Source: Streptomyces capitiformicae (lineage in GTDB: Bacteria > Actinomycetota > Actinomycetes > Streptomycetales > Streptomycetaceae). Taken from it: 64,000 bases of DNA. A program made the position numbers and the translations under genes. The notes below the pieces were generated by a model. The model was not told the origin of the DNA and searched no databases. It worked only from the letters and a program-made list of their open reading frames with translations. Positions 36,568 through 49,686 of the stretch are shown piece after piece (the stretch's first letter is position 1; each line of letters opens with the position of its first letter). Location: positions 2,107,767 to 2,171,766 of the forward strand of contig NZ_CP022161.1 of NCBI RefSeq assembly GCF_002214185.1. The letters are read 5' to 3'.

Positions 36568-37136
36568 TTACGTGCGGTGATCCCCTGTCACCAGGTGCCG
36601 GAGGTCTCGGATCTGTATTCGGACCTCCGGCAGGTCCGGGCTTGCTTGGGCCAGCTGTTTTTCCAGGGTGGCCAGGCGTGAGTTGACCTGCTCCGCGTGT
36701 TCCCGCTGTCTCGCCAGCAGGGTCTCCAGTTGCTGGTTCTTGCGGTACAGGTCCAGGAACACGCTTACCTTCGCCCGTAACACCCAGGGGTCGAACGGCT
36801 TGGTCAAGTAGTCGGCGGCGCCGGTGGCGTAGCCGCGGAAGGTGTAGCCGGGGTCGGCTTCGGTGCCGGTGAGGAAGATGATCGGGACGTCCTTCGTCTG
36901 GTCGAGGCGTTTGATGTGGGCGGCCGTTTCGAAGCCGTCCATGCCTGGCATGCGGACGTCGAGGAGGACGACGGCGAAGCGTTGACGGAGGAGGGCCTTC
37001 ATGGCTTCCTCGCCCGAACGGGCCCGTATGAGGGGCTCGTTGAGGGATGCCAGGACGGCCTCCAGCGCGGTCAGGTTGTCCTCCATGTCGTCGACGAGGA
37101 GGATTCCGGCGCGGGTGTCGGTCCGGTCCTGTGGGG

Positions 37137-37140
<4 letters not shown>
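36568..37140 (-). CDS. Response regulator with coiled-coil C-terminus (OsaB-like)
   Basis: 190 residues. The receiver domain (12-130) has the acidic pair in LLVDDMEDN, the phospho-acceptor Asp in LLDVRMPGMDGFE, Thr in IIFLTGTE and Lys in YLTKPFDP. No DNA-binding domain follows; residues 130-180 form a coiled-coil (LYRKNQQLETLLARQREHAEQVNSRLATLEKQL). The start overlaps the stop of the hybrid kinase by ATGA, so the two are translated together. This matches the layout I recall for OsaB, the partner of the osmotic-adaptation kinase OsaA in Streptomyces; identity with it is inference. Confidence 0.9.
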
Positions 37141-41315
<4,175 letters not shown>

Positions 41316-41417
41316 GATGGCCCACTTCGGTAACTCGGCGCTTATGGGCGTGGCCAGTCTGTCACTCTGTCCGTGCCGCCTGAGGCCTATTCGTCCGAAC
41401 TTCTCAGGGAGCCGCTC

Positions 41418-43595
41418 GTGGGGGCCATTCCGACGCAACGGGAGACCGTGTCTCGTGCTCCTGGTACGCCCGCGTACAGGGAAGACCCCGCGTACGTGGG
41501 AGACGCGGACGCGTATCCGGATGCGTACGTCGGCTCCGCGTGCGCGGGAGCCGACCGGCGCGCGGTGGCGCACGTCTCGCTTCCCGGTGGACCGCTCGCG
41601 CCGGGAGCCGCCCGGCGCTTCGTCGGCGCGGTGCTCGCGGAGTGGGCCGAACTGGAGCTGCCCGGTGCCCCCTCCCTCACGGCCCGCCTCGTCGAGGACG
41701 TGCTCGTCGTGGTCAGCGAACTGGTCACCAACGCGGTCGTCCACGCCGGCACCGACATCGAACTGCTGTGCCGATTCGACCTCGACGACCGCACCGTCTC
41801 CGGTACCGCCTCCGGTTGGCTCGTCGTCGAGGTGTCCGACCACCACCCCTCCCGAGCCGTACGGGACGAGGGCGCCGAGCGGCCCTACCTCGTCGAACGC
41901 CCCTATGGAGCCGCCGAGTACGGGCGCGGCCTGCGCCTCGTCGCCGCGCTCTCCGAGGCCTGGGGAATCACGTACCGCACGGGCGCGAAGACCGTGTGGG
42001 CCCGGCTGTCGGTCGACGGGGCGATGGCTGTGGACGAAGGGATCGGGGGGATCGGGGGGATCGAGGAGATCGCGGGGTGTGACGGGCTTGAGGTGATCGA
42101 CAGAATCGAAGAGGTCGAGGCGTACGGCGGTGGAGAGCGGGATGCGGGCCTCGGGGCGTACGCCGGAGCCGATCGCGGGGAGCGGGACCGGGAGTGGCTG
42201 AACCGGGGTGCCCTCTCCTTCCTCGCCGAGGCCTCCGACCTGCTCGCCGGGCAGTTGGACGAGGACCTGGTCGCCGCGCTCGCCGGGCAGCTCCTGGTGC
42301 CGCGCCTCGCCGACTGGTGCGCGGTGTGGCTGGAGGACGAGGGCCTGGGCTGGCGCGGCGGCACCGACGGTTCCTTCGGCCCGGCGCCCCGGCTCGCCCG
42401 GGTCTGGCACGGCAGCGAGAACCGCATCGAGGAACTCCGCCGCGCCCTGGAGAAGGACCCGCCCAGGCTGCCCGACTCGGTGCGATCGCGGGCGGTGCCG
42501 GTGCCGTGGCCGAGGCTGCCGGAGGAGACGGACGAGACGGACGAGACGGACGAGACCGGCGGGACCGCCAGGACCGCCGGTCCCGCCGAGACTGCCGAGG
42601 GTGATGAAGGCCGGCCGGTGGAGAACCGCGTGGGCGGGGCTGCCCTCGCCTACCGGCTGATCGCCGGTGGCCGCCCGCTCGGCACCCTCGTCATCGGCCG
42701 GGCCGGGCTGCTCCGCTTCCCGGACGAGGTGACCGGCCTCGTCGAGGACCTCAGCCGGCGGATCGCGCTGGCGATCGGGGCGGCCCGGCAGTACGCCCGG
42801 CAGGCCACCATCAGCCGGGTCCTGCAACGCGGGCTGCTGCCCGGGGCGGTCGCCGAGATCCCCGGTGTGTCGAGTGCCCTCGTGTACGAGCCGTGCGACA
42901 TGGCCGGACCCAGCGGCGACTTCTACGACCTGTTCCCGGCGGGCCACGGCCGCTGGTGCTTCGCGATCGGCGACGTCCAGGGCAAGGGCCCCGAGGCCGC
43001 CGTCGTCATCGGACTCGCCCGGCCCTGGCTGCGGCTGCTCGCCCGCGAGGGCTACGGTGTCGCCGACGTCCTCGACCGCCTCAACCAGCTCCTCCTCGAC
43101 GACGCCACCGAGGCCGCCGACGCCGCAGCCCGCGCCCTGGTCACGGCGGGCGACCCGGCCCTCGTCGACCCGGAGGGCCCCCAGACGCGCTTCCTCTCCC
43201 TCCTCTACGGCGAACTCGTCCCCGTAGACGGCGGCGTCCGCTGCACCCTCGCCTCCGCCGGACATCCGCTGCCGCTGCTCCTGGGCCCCGACGGCGACGT
43301 ACGGGCCGTGGCCGAGCCGCAGGCCCTGCTCGGGGTGATCGAGGACGAGACGTACGTCTCGGAGACGTTCGAGCTGCACCCCGGCGACACACTGCTCTGC
43401 GTCACGGACGGTGTGACCGAGCGGCGCAGCGGCCCCCACATGTTCGACGACGGGGACGGCCTCGCCACCGCCCTGGTCGGCTGCGCCGGGCTCAGCGCCC
43501 AGCTGATCGCCGAACGGATCCGGCGGCTCGTGCACGAGTTCGGGCAGCGGCCACCGGAGGACGACCTGGCGCTGCTGGTGCTCCAGGCGGAGTAG
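41418..43595 (+). CDS. RsbW-like kinase / GAF / PP2C phosphatase protein (OsaC-like)
   Basis: 725 residues from GTG 41418 (CAGGGAG six bases upstream; GTG 41373 would add 15). Order: a short Tyr/Asp/Ala-rich start; HATPase_c_2 anti-sigma-type domain (about 50-190, VVSELVTNAVVHAG); an acidic Gly/Ile linker; GAF domain (about 270-455, LAEASDLLAGQLDEDLVAAL; interrupted by a Glu-Thr-Asp repeat run); SpoIIE/PP2C domain (about 470-720, PCDMAGPSGDFYDLF, FAIGDVQGKGPEAA, LASAGHPLPLLL, LLCVTDGVTERR, EDDLALLVL). Such proteins control a sigma factor through phosphorylated antagonists. Divergent from the kinase/receiver pair and probably part of one response, like OsaC with sigma-B; that is inference. Confidence 0.9.
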   Translation: MGAIPTQRETVSRAPGTPAYREDPAYVGDADAYPDAYVGSACAGADRRAVAHVSLPGGPLAPGAARRFVGAVLAEWAELELPGAPSLTARLVEDVLVVVSELVTNAVVHAGTDIELLCRFDLDDRTVSGTASGWLVVEVSDHHPSRAVRDEGAERPYLVERPYGAAEYGRGLRLVAALSEAWGITYRTGAKTVWARLSVDGAMAVDEGIGGIGGIEEIAGCDGLEVIDRIEEVEAYGGGERDAGLGAYAGADRGERDREWLNRGALSFLAEASDLLAGQLDEDLVAALAGQLLVPRLADWCAVWLEDEGLGWRGGTDGSFGPAPRLARVWHGSENRIEELRRALEKDPPRLPDSVRSRAVPVPWPRLPEETDETDETDETGGTARTAGPAETAEGDEGRPVENRVGGAALAYRLIAGGRPLGTLVIGRAGLLRFPDEVTGLVEDLSRRIALAIGAARQYARQATISRVLQRGLLPGAVAEIPGVSSALVYEPCDMAGPSGDFYDLFPAGHGRWCFAIGDVQGKGPEAAVVIGLARPWLRLLAREGYGVADVLDRLNQLLLDDATEAADAAARALVTAGDPALVDPEGPQTRFLSLLYGELVPVDGGVRCTLASAGHPLPLLLGPDGDVRAVAEPQALLGVIEDETYVSETFELHPGDTLLCVTDGVTERRSGPHMFDDGDGLATALVGCAGLSAQLIAERIRRLVHEFGQRPPEDDLALLVLQAE

Positions 43596-43622
43596 CGCTC
43601 GTAGTGCTGGACAATGGAAGGC

Positions 43623-44855
43623 ATGCCTTCCGCCCTCCCCGACGGTGAACCGGTCCCCGACGACGGCACGCTCCCCGCGTCCGCGCTAGCCGGGGCCGCC
43701 GAGCGTCCCCTCGGGTTCTATCTGCACGTCCCGTACTGCGCGACCCGCTGCGGCTACTGCGACTTCAACACGTACACGGCGACCGAGCTGCGCGGCACGG
43801 GCGGGGTGCTGGCGTCCCGCGACAACTACGCGGACACCCTGATCGACGAGATCCGTCTGGCCCGCAAGGTCCTGGGCGACGACCCGCGTCCCGTCCGCAC
43901 GGTGTTCGTCGGCGGCGGTACACCCACGCTGCTGGCCGCCGACGATCTCGTACGGATGCTGGGGGCGATCCGCGACGAGTTCGGACTGGCGCCGGACGCG
44001 GAGGTGACGACGGAGGCGAACCCGGAGTCGGTGAACCCGGCATACCTCGCGACGCTGCGGCAGGGCGGCTTCAACCGGATCTCCTTCGGCATGCAGAGCG
44101 CGAAACAGCACGTGCTGAAGGTGCTCGACCGCACGCACACGCCGGGCCGTCCGGAGGCGTGCGTGGCGGAGGCGCGGGCGGCCGGTTTCGGACACGTCAA
44201 CCTCGACCTGATCTACGGCACGCCGGGGGAGTCGGACGACGACTGGCGGGCGTCCCTGGAAGCGGCGATCGGCGCCGGACCGGACCACGTCAGCGCGTAT
44301 GCCCTGATCGTCGAGGAGGGCACGCAGCTGGCCCGCCGGATCCGCCGGGGCGAGGTTCCGATGACGGACGACGACGTCCACGCGGACCGCTACCTGATCG
44401 CGGAGTCCGTCCTGTCGGAGGCCGGCTTCGACTGGTACGAGGTCTCGAACTGGGCGACCTCGGCGGCGGGGCGTTGCCTGCACAACGAGCTGTACTGGCG
44501 CGGCGCCGACTGGTGGGGCGCGGGGCCGGGGGCTCACAGCCATGTGGGGGGCGTGCGCTGGTGGAACGTCAAGCATCCGGGGGCGTACGCGGCGGCGCTG
44601 GCGGCGGGGAGGTCGCCGGGGGCGGGGCGTGAGCTGCTGTCCGAGGAGGACCGGCGGGTGGAGCGGATCCTGCTGGAGCTGCGGTTGCGGGAGGGGGCGC
44701 CGCTGGAGCTGCTGCGGGCGGAGGGGCTCGCGGCGTCGCGGCGTGCGTTGGGGGAGGGGCTGCTCCAGGGAGGTCCGTATGAGGAGGGGCGTGCGGTGCT
44801 GACGCTTCGGGGGCGGTTGCTGGCCGATGCGGTGGTCAGGGATCTCGTGGACTGA
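43623..44855 (+). CDS. hemW: Radical SAM heme chaperone HemW (formerly HemN-like)
   Basis: 410 residues. Radical SAM cluster motif CATRCGYCDF (CxxxCxxC) near residue 37, GGGTPTLL, RISFGMQSAKQHVLKVLDR, NLDLIYGTPGE, and the C-terminal winged region (RVERILLELRLREG). HemW moves heme into respiratory enzymes; older entries call it oxygen-independent coproporphyrinogen oxidase. ATG 43623 has GGAAGG just upstream; ATG 43614 is also possible. It precedes hrcA-dnaJ by three genes, the usual hemW-hrcA-dnaJ neighbourhood with insertions. Confidence 0.93.
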   Translation: MPSALPDGEPVPDDGTLPASALAGAAERPLGFYLHVPYCATRCGYCDFNTYTATELRGTGGVLASRDNYADTLIDEIRLARKVLGDDPRPVRTVFVGGGTPTLLAADDLVRMLGAIRDEFGLAPDAEVTTEANPESVNPAYLATLRQGGFNRISFGMQSAKQHVLKVLDRTHTPGRPEACVAEARAAGFGHVNLDLIYGTPGESDDDWRASLEAAIGAGPDHVSAYALIVEEGTQLARRIRRGEVPMTDDDVHADRYLIAESVLSEAGFDWYEVSNWATSAAGRCLHNELYWRGADWWGAGPGAHSHVGGVRWWNVKHPGAYAAALAAGRSPGAGRELLSEEDRRVERILLELRLREGAPLELLRAEGLAASRRALGEGLLQGGPYEEGRAVLTLRGRLLADAVVRDLVD

Positions 44856-44954
44856 TCACTCGGGCGGGTGAATCAGTGCGGAACGCCGGTTCGGTCCCTA
44901 ACCTGGTTCGTAGTCTGCCGCTGACAGTACGCGGCGAATGTGGAGGCCACGGAG

Positions 44955-45533
44955 ATGACCGCTGTGGACGAACGTGGAGTCGCAGAGTTCTTCGAGGGTT
45001 TTGAGCCGCCCGACGGACTCAAGGTGGAGCTTCTGCGGGGGGAAATCGTGATGATGGCGAGCCCTGATCTGGTGCATAACCTGATCGTGCTGCTCACGGA
45101 GCGGCAGATCCCGCTGGACCGCTGGTATCCCCTCCAGACCCAGGATGTTGACCTCGTTGATGAGGCAAGCGAGCCGGTTCCGGACCTCGTAGTCGTGGCA
45201 CGCGACGCCCTGCCCGGTTCGGGGCGCTTGCTGCCGTGCCAATTGATCACGATGGTCGTGGAGGTCGTTTCCAAGACCAGCGTCCACCGGGACTACGGTG
45301 TCAAGCGTTCGATCTATGCCGCAGGCAACGTGCCTGCCTATCTCATCGTCGATCCGATCATGGCGCAGTGCGTCTTGCTGACGAAGCCGGAGGGGAAGGG
45401 CGAGGACGCCGACTATCGGACGCAGCACATCGCAAAGTTCGGCGAACCGCTGCCGCTGGATGTGCTGGGCGTTGAGCTGGACACCAGCGAGTTCGGAACG
45501 TTCCCCGGAGTCAAGCCCCACCGCTATCCGTGA
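44955..45533 (+). CDS. Uma2 family (PD-(D/E)XK-fold) endonuclease-like protein
   Basis: 192 residues. Family block: VELLRGEIVMMASPDLVHNLIVLLTERQI, EPVPDLVVVARDAL, ITMVVEVVSKTSVHRDYGVKRSIYAAGNVPAYLIVDP; the Asp in VPDLVVV and Glu in VVEVVSK fit the nuclease core. Uma2 proteins are abundant in Streptomyces and often lone; no target is known. ATG 44955 is set by GGAGG eight bases upstream (GTG 44940 is possible). Its 3' end overlaps the convergent next gene by 23 bases. It may be a locally inserted accessory gene. Confidence 0.88.
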   Translation: MTAVDERGVAEFFEGFEPPDGLKVELLRGEIVMMASPDLVHNLIVLLTERQIPLDRWYPLQTQDVDLVDEASEPVPDLVVVARDALPGSGRLLPCQLITMVVEVVSKTSVHRDYGVKRSIYAAGNVPAYLIVDPIMAQCVLLTKPEGKGEDADYRTQHIAKFGEPLPLDVLGVELDTSEFGTFPGVKPHRYP

Positions 45534-46323
45534 CGAAGTCGATCAACTCCTCCACCCGCCCCAACAACTCCGGCTCCAGGTCCCTGTAGGACCGCACCCG
45601 CCCCAGAACCCGCCGCTGCCACACCTCACCGGTGTTCTCCGGCCACCCCAGCGCTCGGCACACCCCCGTCTTCCAGTCCTGCCCGCGCGGCACCCGCGGC
45701 CACCCGGCGATCCCGACGGACGACGGCTTCACCGCCTCCCAGACGTCGATGTACGGGTGGCCGACGACCAGGGCGTGTTCGCTGGTCACCTCCTGGGCGA
45801 TCCGCCACTCCTTCGTGCCCGGCACGAGGTGGTCCACCAGGACCCCCAGCCGCGCATCCGGACCCGGTGCGAAATCGGCCACGATCGACGGCAGGTCGTC
45901 CACGCCCTCCAGGTACTCCACGACCACGCCCTCGATGCGCAGGTCGTCGCCCCAGACCTTCTCGACGAGCTCGGCGTCGTGGCGGCCCTCGACGTAGATA
46001 CGGCCGGCGCGGGCCACACGGGCGCGGGCGCCCGGGACGGCGACCGAACCGGATGCCGTACGACTCGGCCGTGCCGGCGCCGCTGAGGGGCGGACCAGCG
46101 TCACCACCCGGCCCTCCAGCAGGAAGCCCCGGGGCTCCAGCGGGAACACCCGGTGCTTGCCGAAGCGGTCCTCCAGCGTCACCGTGCCCGCCTCGCAGCG
46201 GATCACCGCGCCGCAGAAACCGGTGCCGGGTTCCTCCACCACCAGGCCGGGCTCGGCCGGGACCTCGGGGGCCGGCTTGGGCTTCTTCCAGGGAGGGGTC
46301 AGGTCGGGTGAGTACTGGCGCAT
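45511..46323 (-). CDS. DUF3097 family protein with TOPRIM-like core
   Basis: 270 residues, [22 protein letters not shown] start. A small beta-rich N-terminal domain ([39 protein letters not shown]) precedes [32 protein letters not shown] and [18 protein letters not shown]; the Glu, and the Asp in VDH, match the metal-binding acids of TOPRIM nucleases/primases such as RNase M5. C-terminus: [17 protein letters not shown]. It is conserved in actinobacteria; the RNA or DNA substrate is unknown. A longer upstream frame exists but is the wrong start. Confidence 0.82.
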   Translation of the reverse strand: MRQYSPDLTPPWKKPKPAPEVPAEPGLVVEEPGTGFCGAVIRCEAGTVTLEDRFGKHRVFPLEPRGFLLEGRVVTLVRPSAAPARPSRTASGSVAVPGARARVARAGRIYVEGRHDAELVEKVWGDDLRIEGVVVEYLEGVDDLPSIVADFAPGPDARLGVLVDHLVPGTKEWRIAQEVTSEHALVVGHPYIDVWEAVKPSSVGIAGWPRVPRGQDWKTGVCRALGWPENTGEVWQRRVLGRVRSYRDLEPELLGRVEELIDFVTDSGGA

Positions 46324-46369
46324 TCGGATGACGATAGGAGAAAGGGCCCGGCCGAGGCTGTACGACTCG

Positions 46370-47095
46370 TCACGACACGCCGAAACGGCGTGCCAGTGTG
46401 CCGCGTTGGGCCCGTACGAACGCCGCGTCGACCACCGCTCCGTGCCCGGGGACGTACAGCGCGCCCTCGCCACCGAGGTCGAGGAGGCGGTCGAGGGCGG
46501 CCGGCCAGTGGGACGGTACGGCGTCGGGGCCGGCCTGGGGCTCGCCGGACTCCTCCACCAGGTCGCCGCAGAAGACGACCTCGGGCGAGCCGGGTACCAG
46601 GACCGCCAGGTCGTGCGCCGTGTGCCCCGGCCCCACGTTCGCCAGCAGTACCTGGAGTCCGCCGCCCAGGTCGAGGGTCCACTCGCCGGAGACGTGGTGG
46701 CGGGGCGGGACCAGGATGTCCGCGGCCTCGGCGGCCTCACCGGGATCCAGGCCGTTGCGTACGGCGTCGGCGCGGAGCTCCTCGCGGTCGTGGGTCAGGA
46801 CCCCGTCCAGGCCGACAGCGCCGAAGACCTCCACGCCGGCGAAGGCGGCGGCGCCGAAGACATGGTCGAAGTGGGGATGGGTGAGCGCGAGATGTGTCAC
46901 ACGGGCGCCGCCGAGCAGCCGCCGCGCCTCGGTACGCAACCGCGCGCCCTCCCGCAGGCTCGACCCCGCGTCGATCAGAAGGGCCGAGCCCTCCCCGGCC
47001 ACCAGTCCGACCGTGCAGTCCCAGCCAGGGAGGCGGCACCGTCCGGCCCGGGGCGCCAATCCCTCCCACCCGGACTCTTCCCAAGTCATCGTCAT
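46370..47095 (-). CDS. MBL-fold metallo-hydrolase
   Basis: 241 residues. Metallo-beta-lactamase fold with HPHFDH near residue 73 (HxHxDH), the downstream histidine in [13 protein letters not shown], Asp in [10 protein letters not shown] and His in [13 protein letters not shown]. Binuclear metal hydrolases of this type act on varied esters, thioesters or lactones; no specific substrate can be named. The start is leaderless-type with TAGCGT six bases upstream. It is divergent from hrcA. Confidence 0.9.
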   Translation of the reverse strand: MTMTWEESGWEGLAPRAGRCRLPGWDCTVGLVAGEGSALLIDAGSSLREGARLRTEARRLLGGARVTHLALTHPHFDHVFGAAAFAGVEVFGAVGLDGVLTHDREELRADAVRNGLDPGEAAEAADILVPPRHHVSGEWTLDLGGGLQVLLANVGPGHTAHDLAVLVPGSPEVVFCGDLVEESGEPQAGPDAVPSHWPAALDRLLDLGGEGALYVPGHGAVVDAAFVRAQRGTLARRFGVS

Positions 47096-47109
47096 GAGTC
47101 GACGCTAGC
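47096..47109 (-). promoter_or_regulatory. Leaderless-type -10 element of the metallo-hydrolase
   Basis: TAGCGT on the minus strand six bases before the ATG, without a Shine-Dalgarno sequence between. Confidence 0.5.
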
Positions 47110-47236
47110 CGTAGCTCAAAGGAACCTCGCCCGCCTCTATCCGCCGGTAGAGAACGGTGCGACATCGCCGGACAGGTCGGTACACGTCGCCACGTCATGG
47201 CTGGACCGGCCTTGCCGGGGCCGTACCCCACCGCCG

Positions 47237-47281
47237 TACACTGGGCGGGGAGTGTTGGCACTCGCCCGAGGTGAGTGCCAA
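47237..47281 (+). promoter_or_regulatory. hrcA promoter with CIRCE operator
   Basis: TACACT at 47237-47242 (candidate -35 TTGCCG at 47212-47217), followed at 47255-47281 by TTGGCACTC-N9-GAGTGCCAA, a perfect nine-base inverted repeat of the CIRCE class bound by HrcA. It lies just downstream of the start of transcription, the usual auto-repression position. Confidence 0.95.
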
Positions 47282-47326
47282 GGGGGAGTCGCCGGAGCAG
47301 ACGAGACGGAGCTGGAGGTGTGCGCG

Positions 47327-48343
47327 ATGCTCAGTGAACGCAGGCTTCAGGTGCTGCGCGCCATCGTCCAGGACTACGTCGGCACCGAGGAGCCGGTGGG
47401 TTCCAAGGCACTCACCGAGCGGCACAACCTGGGCGTCTCCCCGGCGACGGTCCGCAACGACATGGCGGCGCTGGAGGACGAGGGCTTCATCGCCCAGCCC
47501 CACACCAGCGCGGGCCGCATCCCCACGGACAAGGGGTACCGGCTCTTCGTCGACAAGCTGGCCGGCGTCAAGCCGATGACCCCGCCCGAGCGGCGCGCCA
47601 TCCAGAACTTCCTGGACGGCGCCGTCGACCTCGACGACGTGGTGGCGCGCACCGTGCGGCTGCTCGCGCAGCTGACGCGGCAGGTCGCCGTCGTGCAGTA
47701 CCCGTCGCTCACCCGGTCGACGGTGCGGCACGTGGAGCTGCTGTCGCTCGCCCCCGCCCGGTTGATGCTCGTGCTGATCACGGACACCGGAAGGGTCGAG
47801 CAGCGCATGATCGACTGCCCGGCGCCGTTCGGAGAAACGTCACTCGCGGATCTGCGCGCCCGGCTCAACAGCAAGGTCGCGGGCCGCCGTTTCACCGACG
47901 TACCGCGCCTGGTCGAGGACCTGCCGGAGGCCTTCGACCTAGAGGACCGGGGCACGGTCTCGACGGTGCTCTCCACCCTCCTGGAGACCCTCGTCGAGGA
48001 GAACGAGGAGCGGCTGATGATCGGCGGCACCGCCAATCTCACCCGCTTCGGACATGACTTCCCCCTCACCATCCGGCCCGTTCTGGAAGCCTTGGAGGAA
48101 CAGGTCGTCCTCCTCAAGTTGCTTGGTGAGGCAGGGGATTCGGGCATGACCGTCCGTATCGGCCACGAGAACGCGTATGAGGGACTCAACTCCACGTCCG
48201 TCGTCTCCGTCGGCTACGGTTCGGGCGGCGAGGCAGTAGCGAAACTGGGCGTGGTCGGACCTACGCGCATGGACTATCCGGGAACGATGGGAGCGGTACG
48301 AGCGGTGGCACGGTACGTCGGACAGATCCTGGCGGAGTCTTAA
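47327..48343 (+). CDS. hrcA: Heat-inducible transcription repressor HrcA
   Basis: 338 residues. N-terminal winged helix ([64 protein letters not shown]), then the dimer/inserted domain. It represses chaperone genes through CIRCE, and its own promoter carries one. ATG 47327 follows GGAGG eight bases upstream. dnaJ begins with the base after the stop, so hrcA-dnaJ is one operon. Loss of HrcA activity under heat would raise both HrcA and DnaJ. Confidence 0.96.
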   Translation: MLSERRLQVLRAIVQDYVGTEEPVGSKALTERHNLGVSPATVRNDMAALEDEGFIAQPHTSAGRIPTDKGYRLFVDKLAGVKPMTPPERRAIQNFLDGAVDLDDVVARTVRLLAQLTRQVAVVQYPSLTRSTVRHVELLSLAPARLMLVLITDTGRVEQRMIDCPAPFGETSLADLRARLNSKVAGRRFTDVPRLVEDLPEAFDLEDRGTVSTVLSTLLETLVEENEERLMIGGTANLTRFGHDFPLTIRPVLEALEEQVVLLKLLGEAGDSGMTVRIGHENAYEGLNSTSVVSVGYGSGGEAVAKLGVVGPTRMDYPGTMGAVRAVARYVGQILAES

Positions 48344-49480
48344 GTGGCCACGGACTATTACGCCGTACTCGGCGTGCGCCGCGACGCGTCCCAGGACGAG
48401 ATCAAGAAGGCGTTCCGGAGGCTCGCTCGCGAGCTGCACCCGGACGTCAATCCCGATCCGAAGACGCAGGAGCGGTTCAAGGAGATCAACGCCGCGTACG
48501 AGGTGCTCTCGGACCCGCAGAAGAAGCAGGTCTACGACCTCGGCGGCGACCCGCTGTCCCAGGCGGGCGGCGGTGGCGCGGGCGGCTTCGGCGCCGGCGG
48601 TTTCGGGAACTTCTCGGACATCATGGACGCCTTCTTCGGTACGGCGTCCCAGCGAGGCCCGCGGTCGCGCACCCGGCGCGGCCAGGACGCGATGATCCGG
48701 CTGGAGATCGACCTCGACGAGGCGGCCTTCGGCACGACCAAGGACATCCAGGTCGACACGGCCATCGTCTGCACCACGTGCAGCGGCGAGGGCGCGGCTC
48801 CGGGCACCACCGCCCAGACCTGTGACATGTGCCGTGGGCGTGGTGAGGTCTCGCAGGTCACGCGGTCCTTCCTCGGTCAGGTCATGACCTCGCGGCCCTG
48901 TCCCCAGTGCCAGGGCTTCGGCACGATCGTTCCCAACCCCTGCCCCGAGTGCGCGGGCGACGGGCGGGTGCGGTCGCGGCGGACACTGACCGTGAAGATC
49001 CCGGCCGGTGTCGACAACGGCACGCGGATCCAGCTGGCCGGTGAGGGCGAGGTCGGGCCCGGTGGCGGTCCCGCCGGTGACCTGTACGTCGAGATCCACG
49101 AGCTTCCGCATGCCGTGTTCCAGCGGCGCGGTGACGATCTGCACTGCACGGTGACGATTCCCATGACCGCGGCGGCGCTCGGTACGAAGGTGCCGCTGGA
49201 GACGCTGGACGGGCTGGAGGAGGTCGACATCCGGCCAGGCACCCAGTCCGGGCAGTCGATCCCGCTGCACGGGCGGGGTGTCACGCATCTGCGGGGCGGC
49301 GGGCGTGGCGATCTGATCGTGCACGTCGAGGTCCAGACACCGACGAAGCTCGACCCCGAGCAGGAGCAGCTGCTGCGACAGCTGGCCGTGCTGCGGGGGG
49401 AGGAGCGGCCTACGGGGCAGTTCCAGCCGGGGCAGCAGGGCTTGTTCTCTCGGCTGAAGGACGCCTTTAACGGACGTTAG
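48344..49480 (+). CDS. dnaJ: Chaperone DnaJ (DnaJ2-type)
   Basis: 378 residues. J domain with HPD in ELHPDVNPDPK, a Gly-rich linker (AGGGGAGGFGAGGFG), and a zinc-finger region with four CxxCxGxG repeats (CTTCSGEG, CDMCRGRG, CPQCQGFG, CPECAGDG), the substrate-binding C-terminal domains and FNGR end. The cochaperone stimulates DnaK and holds unfolded clients. GTG start immediately after hrcA. It is likely the second DnaJ of the genome, as streptomycetes have another beside dnaK. Confidence 0.96.
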   Translation: MATDYYAVLGVRRDASQDEIKKAFRRLARELHPDVNPDPKTQERFKEINAAYEVLSDPQKKQVYDLGGDPLSQAGGGGAGGFGAGGFGNFSDIMDAFFGTASQRGPRSRTRRGQDAMIRLEIDLDEAAFGTTKDIQVDTAIVCTTCSGEGAAPGTTAQTCDMCRGRGEVSQVTRSFLGQVMTSRPCPQCQGFGTIVPNPCPECAGDGRVRSRRTLTVKIPAGVDNGTRIQLAGEGEVGPGGGPAGDLYVEIHELPHAVFQRRGDDLHCTVTIPMTAAALGTKVPLETLDGLEEVDIRPGTQSGQSIPLHGRGVTHLRGGGRGDLIVHVEVQTPTKLDPEQEQLLRQLAVLRGEERPTGQFQPGQQGLFSRLKDAFNGR

Positions 49481-49510
49481 CCGTTCGTTGCCGGGTGCGG
49501 GTGGATTGTG

Positions 49511-49612
49511 GCTGGTCGCGCAGTTCCCCGCGCCCCTGAAAGACACGGCCCTGCTTTTCAGGGGCGCGGGGCTGTGACATATGCGGCTCCGCCGCGTGGG
49601 CGCGACCAGCCC
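49511..49612. repeat. Dispersed palindromic repeat, double module
   Basis: GCTGGTCGCGCAGTTCCCCGCGCCCCTGAAA (49511-49541) and, after a short gap, the reverse complement core CAGGGGCGCGGGGCTGTGACATATGCGGCTCCGCCGCGTGGGCGCGACCAG. The inverted GCGCCCCT/AGGGGCGC arms can form a stem and may serve as a terminator for dnaJ. Confidence 0.85.
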
Positions 49613-49686
49613 CCACCGGCCCGCAGACAAACGGCTCACCCCCGGGGGGATTCGGCGTTGTTCGGAGGACGTGGCAACATGCCGTC

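Noticed and set aside
41316..43535. Extension of the hybrid kinase frame upstream to 43535
   Set aside because: It would read antisense through the whole RsbW/PP2C gene. The natural start is ATG 41315 (MSENSATQ).
44955..45533. Uma2 gene as part of a toxin-antitoxin or defence module
   Set aside because: No partner gene is adjacent; it is convergent with DUF3097 and isolated.
46324..46740. Extension of the DUF3097 frame upstream to 46740
   Set aside because: It overlaps the metallo-hydrolase gene on the same strand and gives an Arg/Ser/Thr-rich sequence without homology; ATG 46323 is the sensible start.
46157..47326. Extended N-terminus of hrcA
   Set aside because: It would run over the promoter and CIRCE operator and antisense to two genes. 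ATG 47327 has GGAGG and a standard HrcA start.
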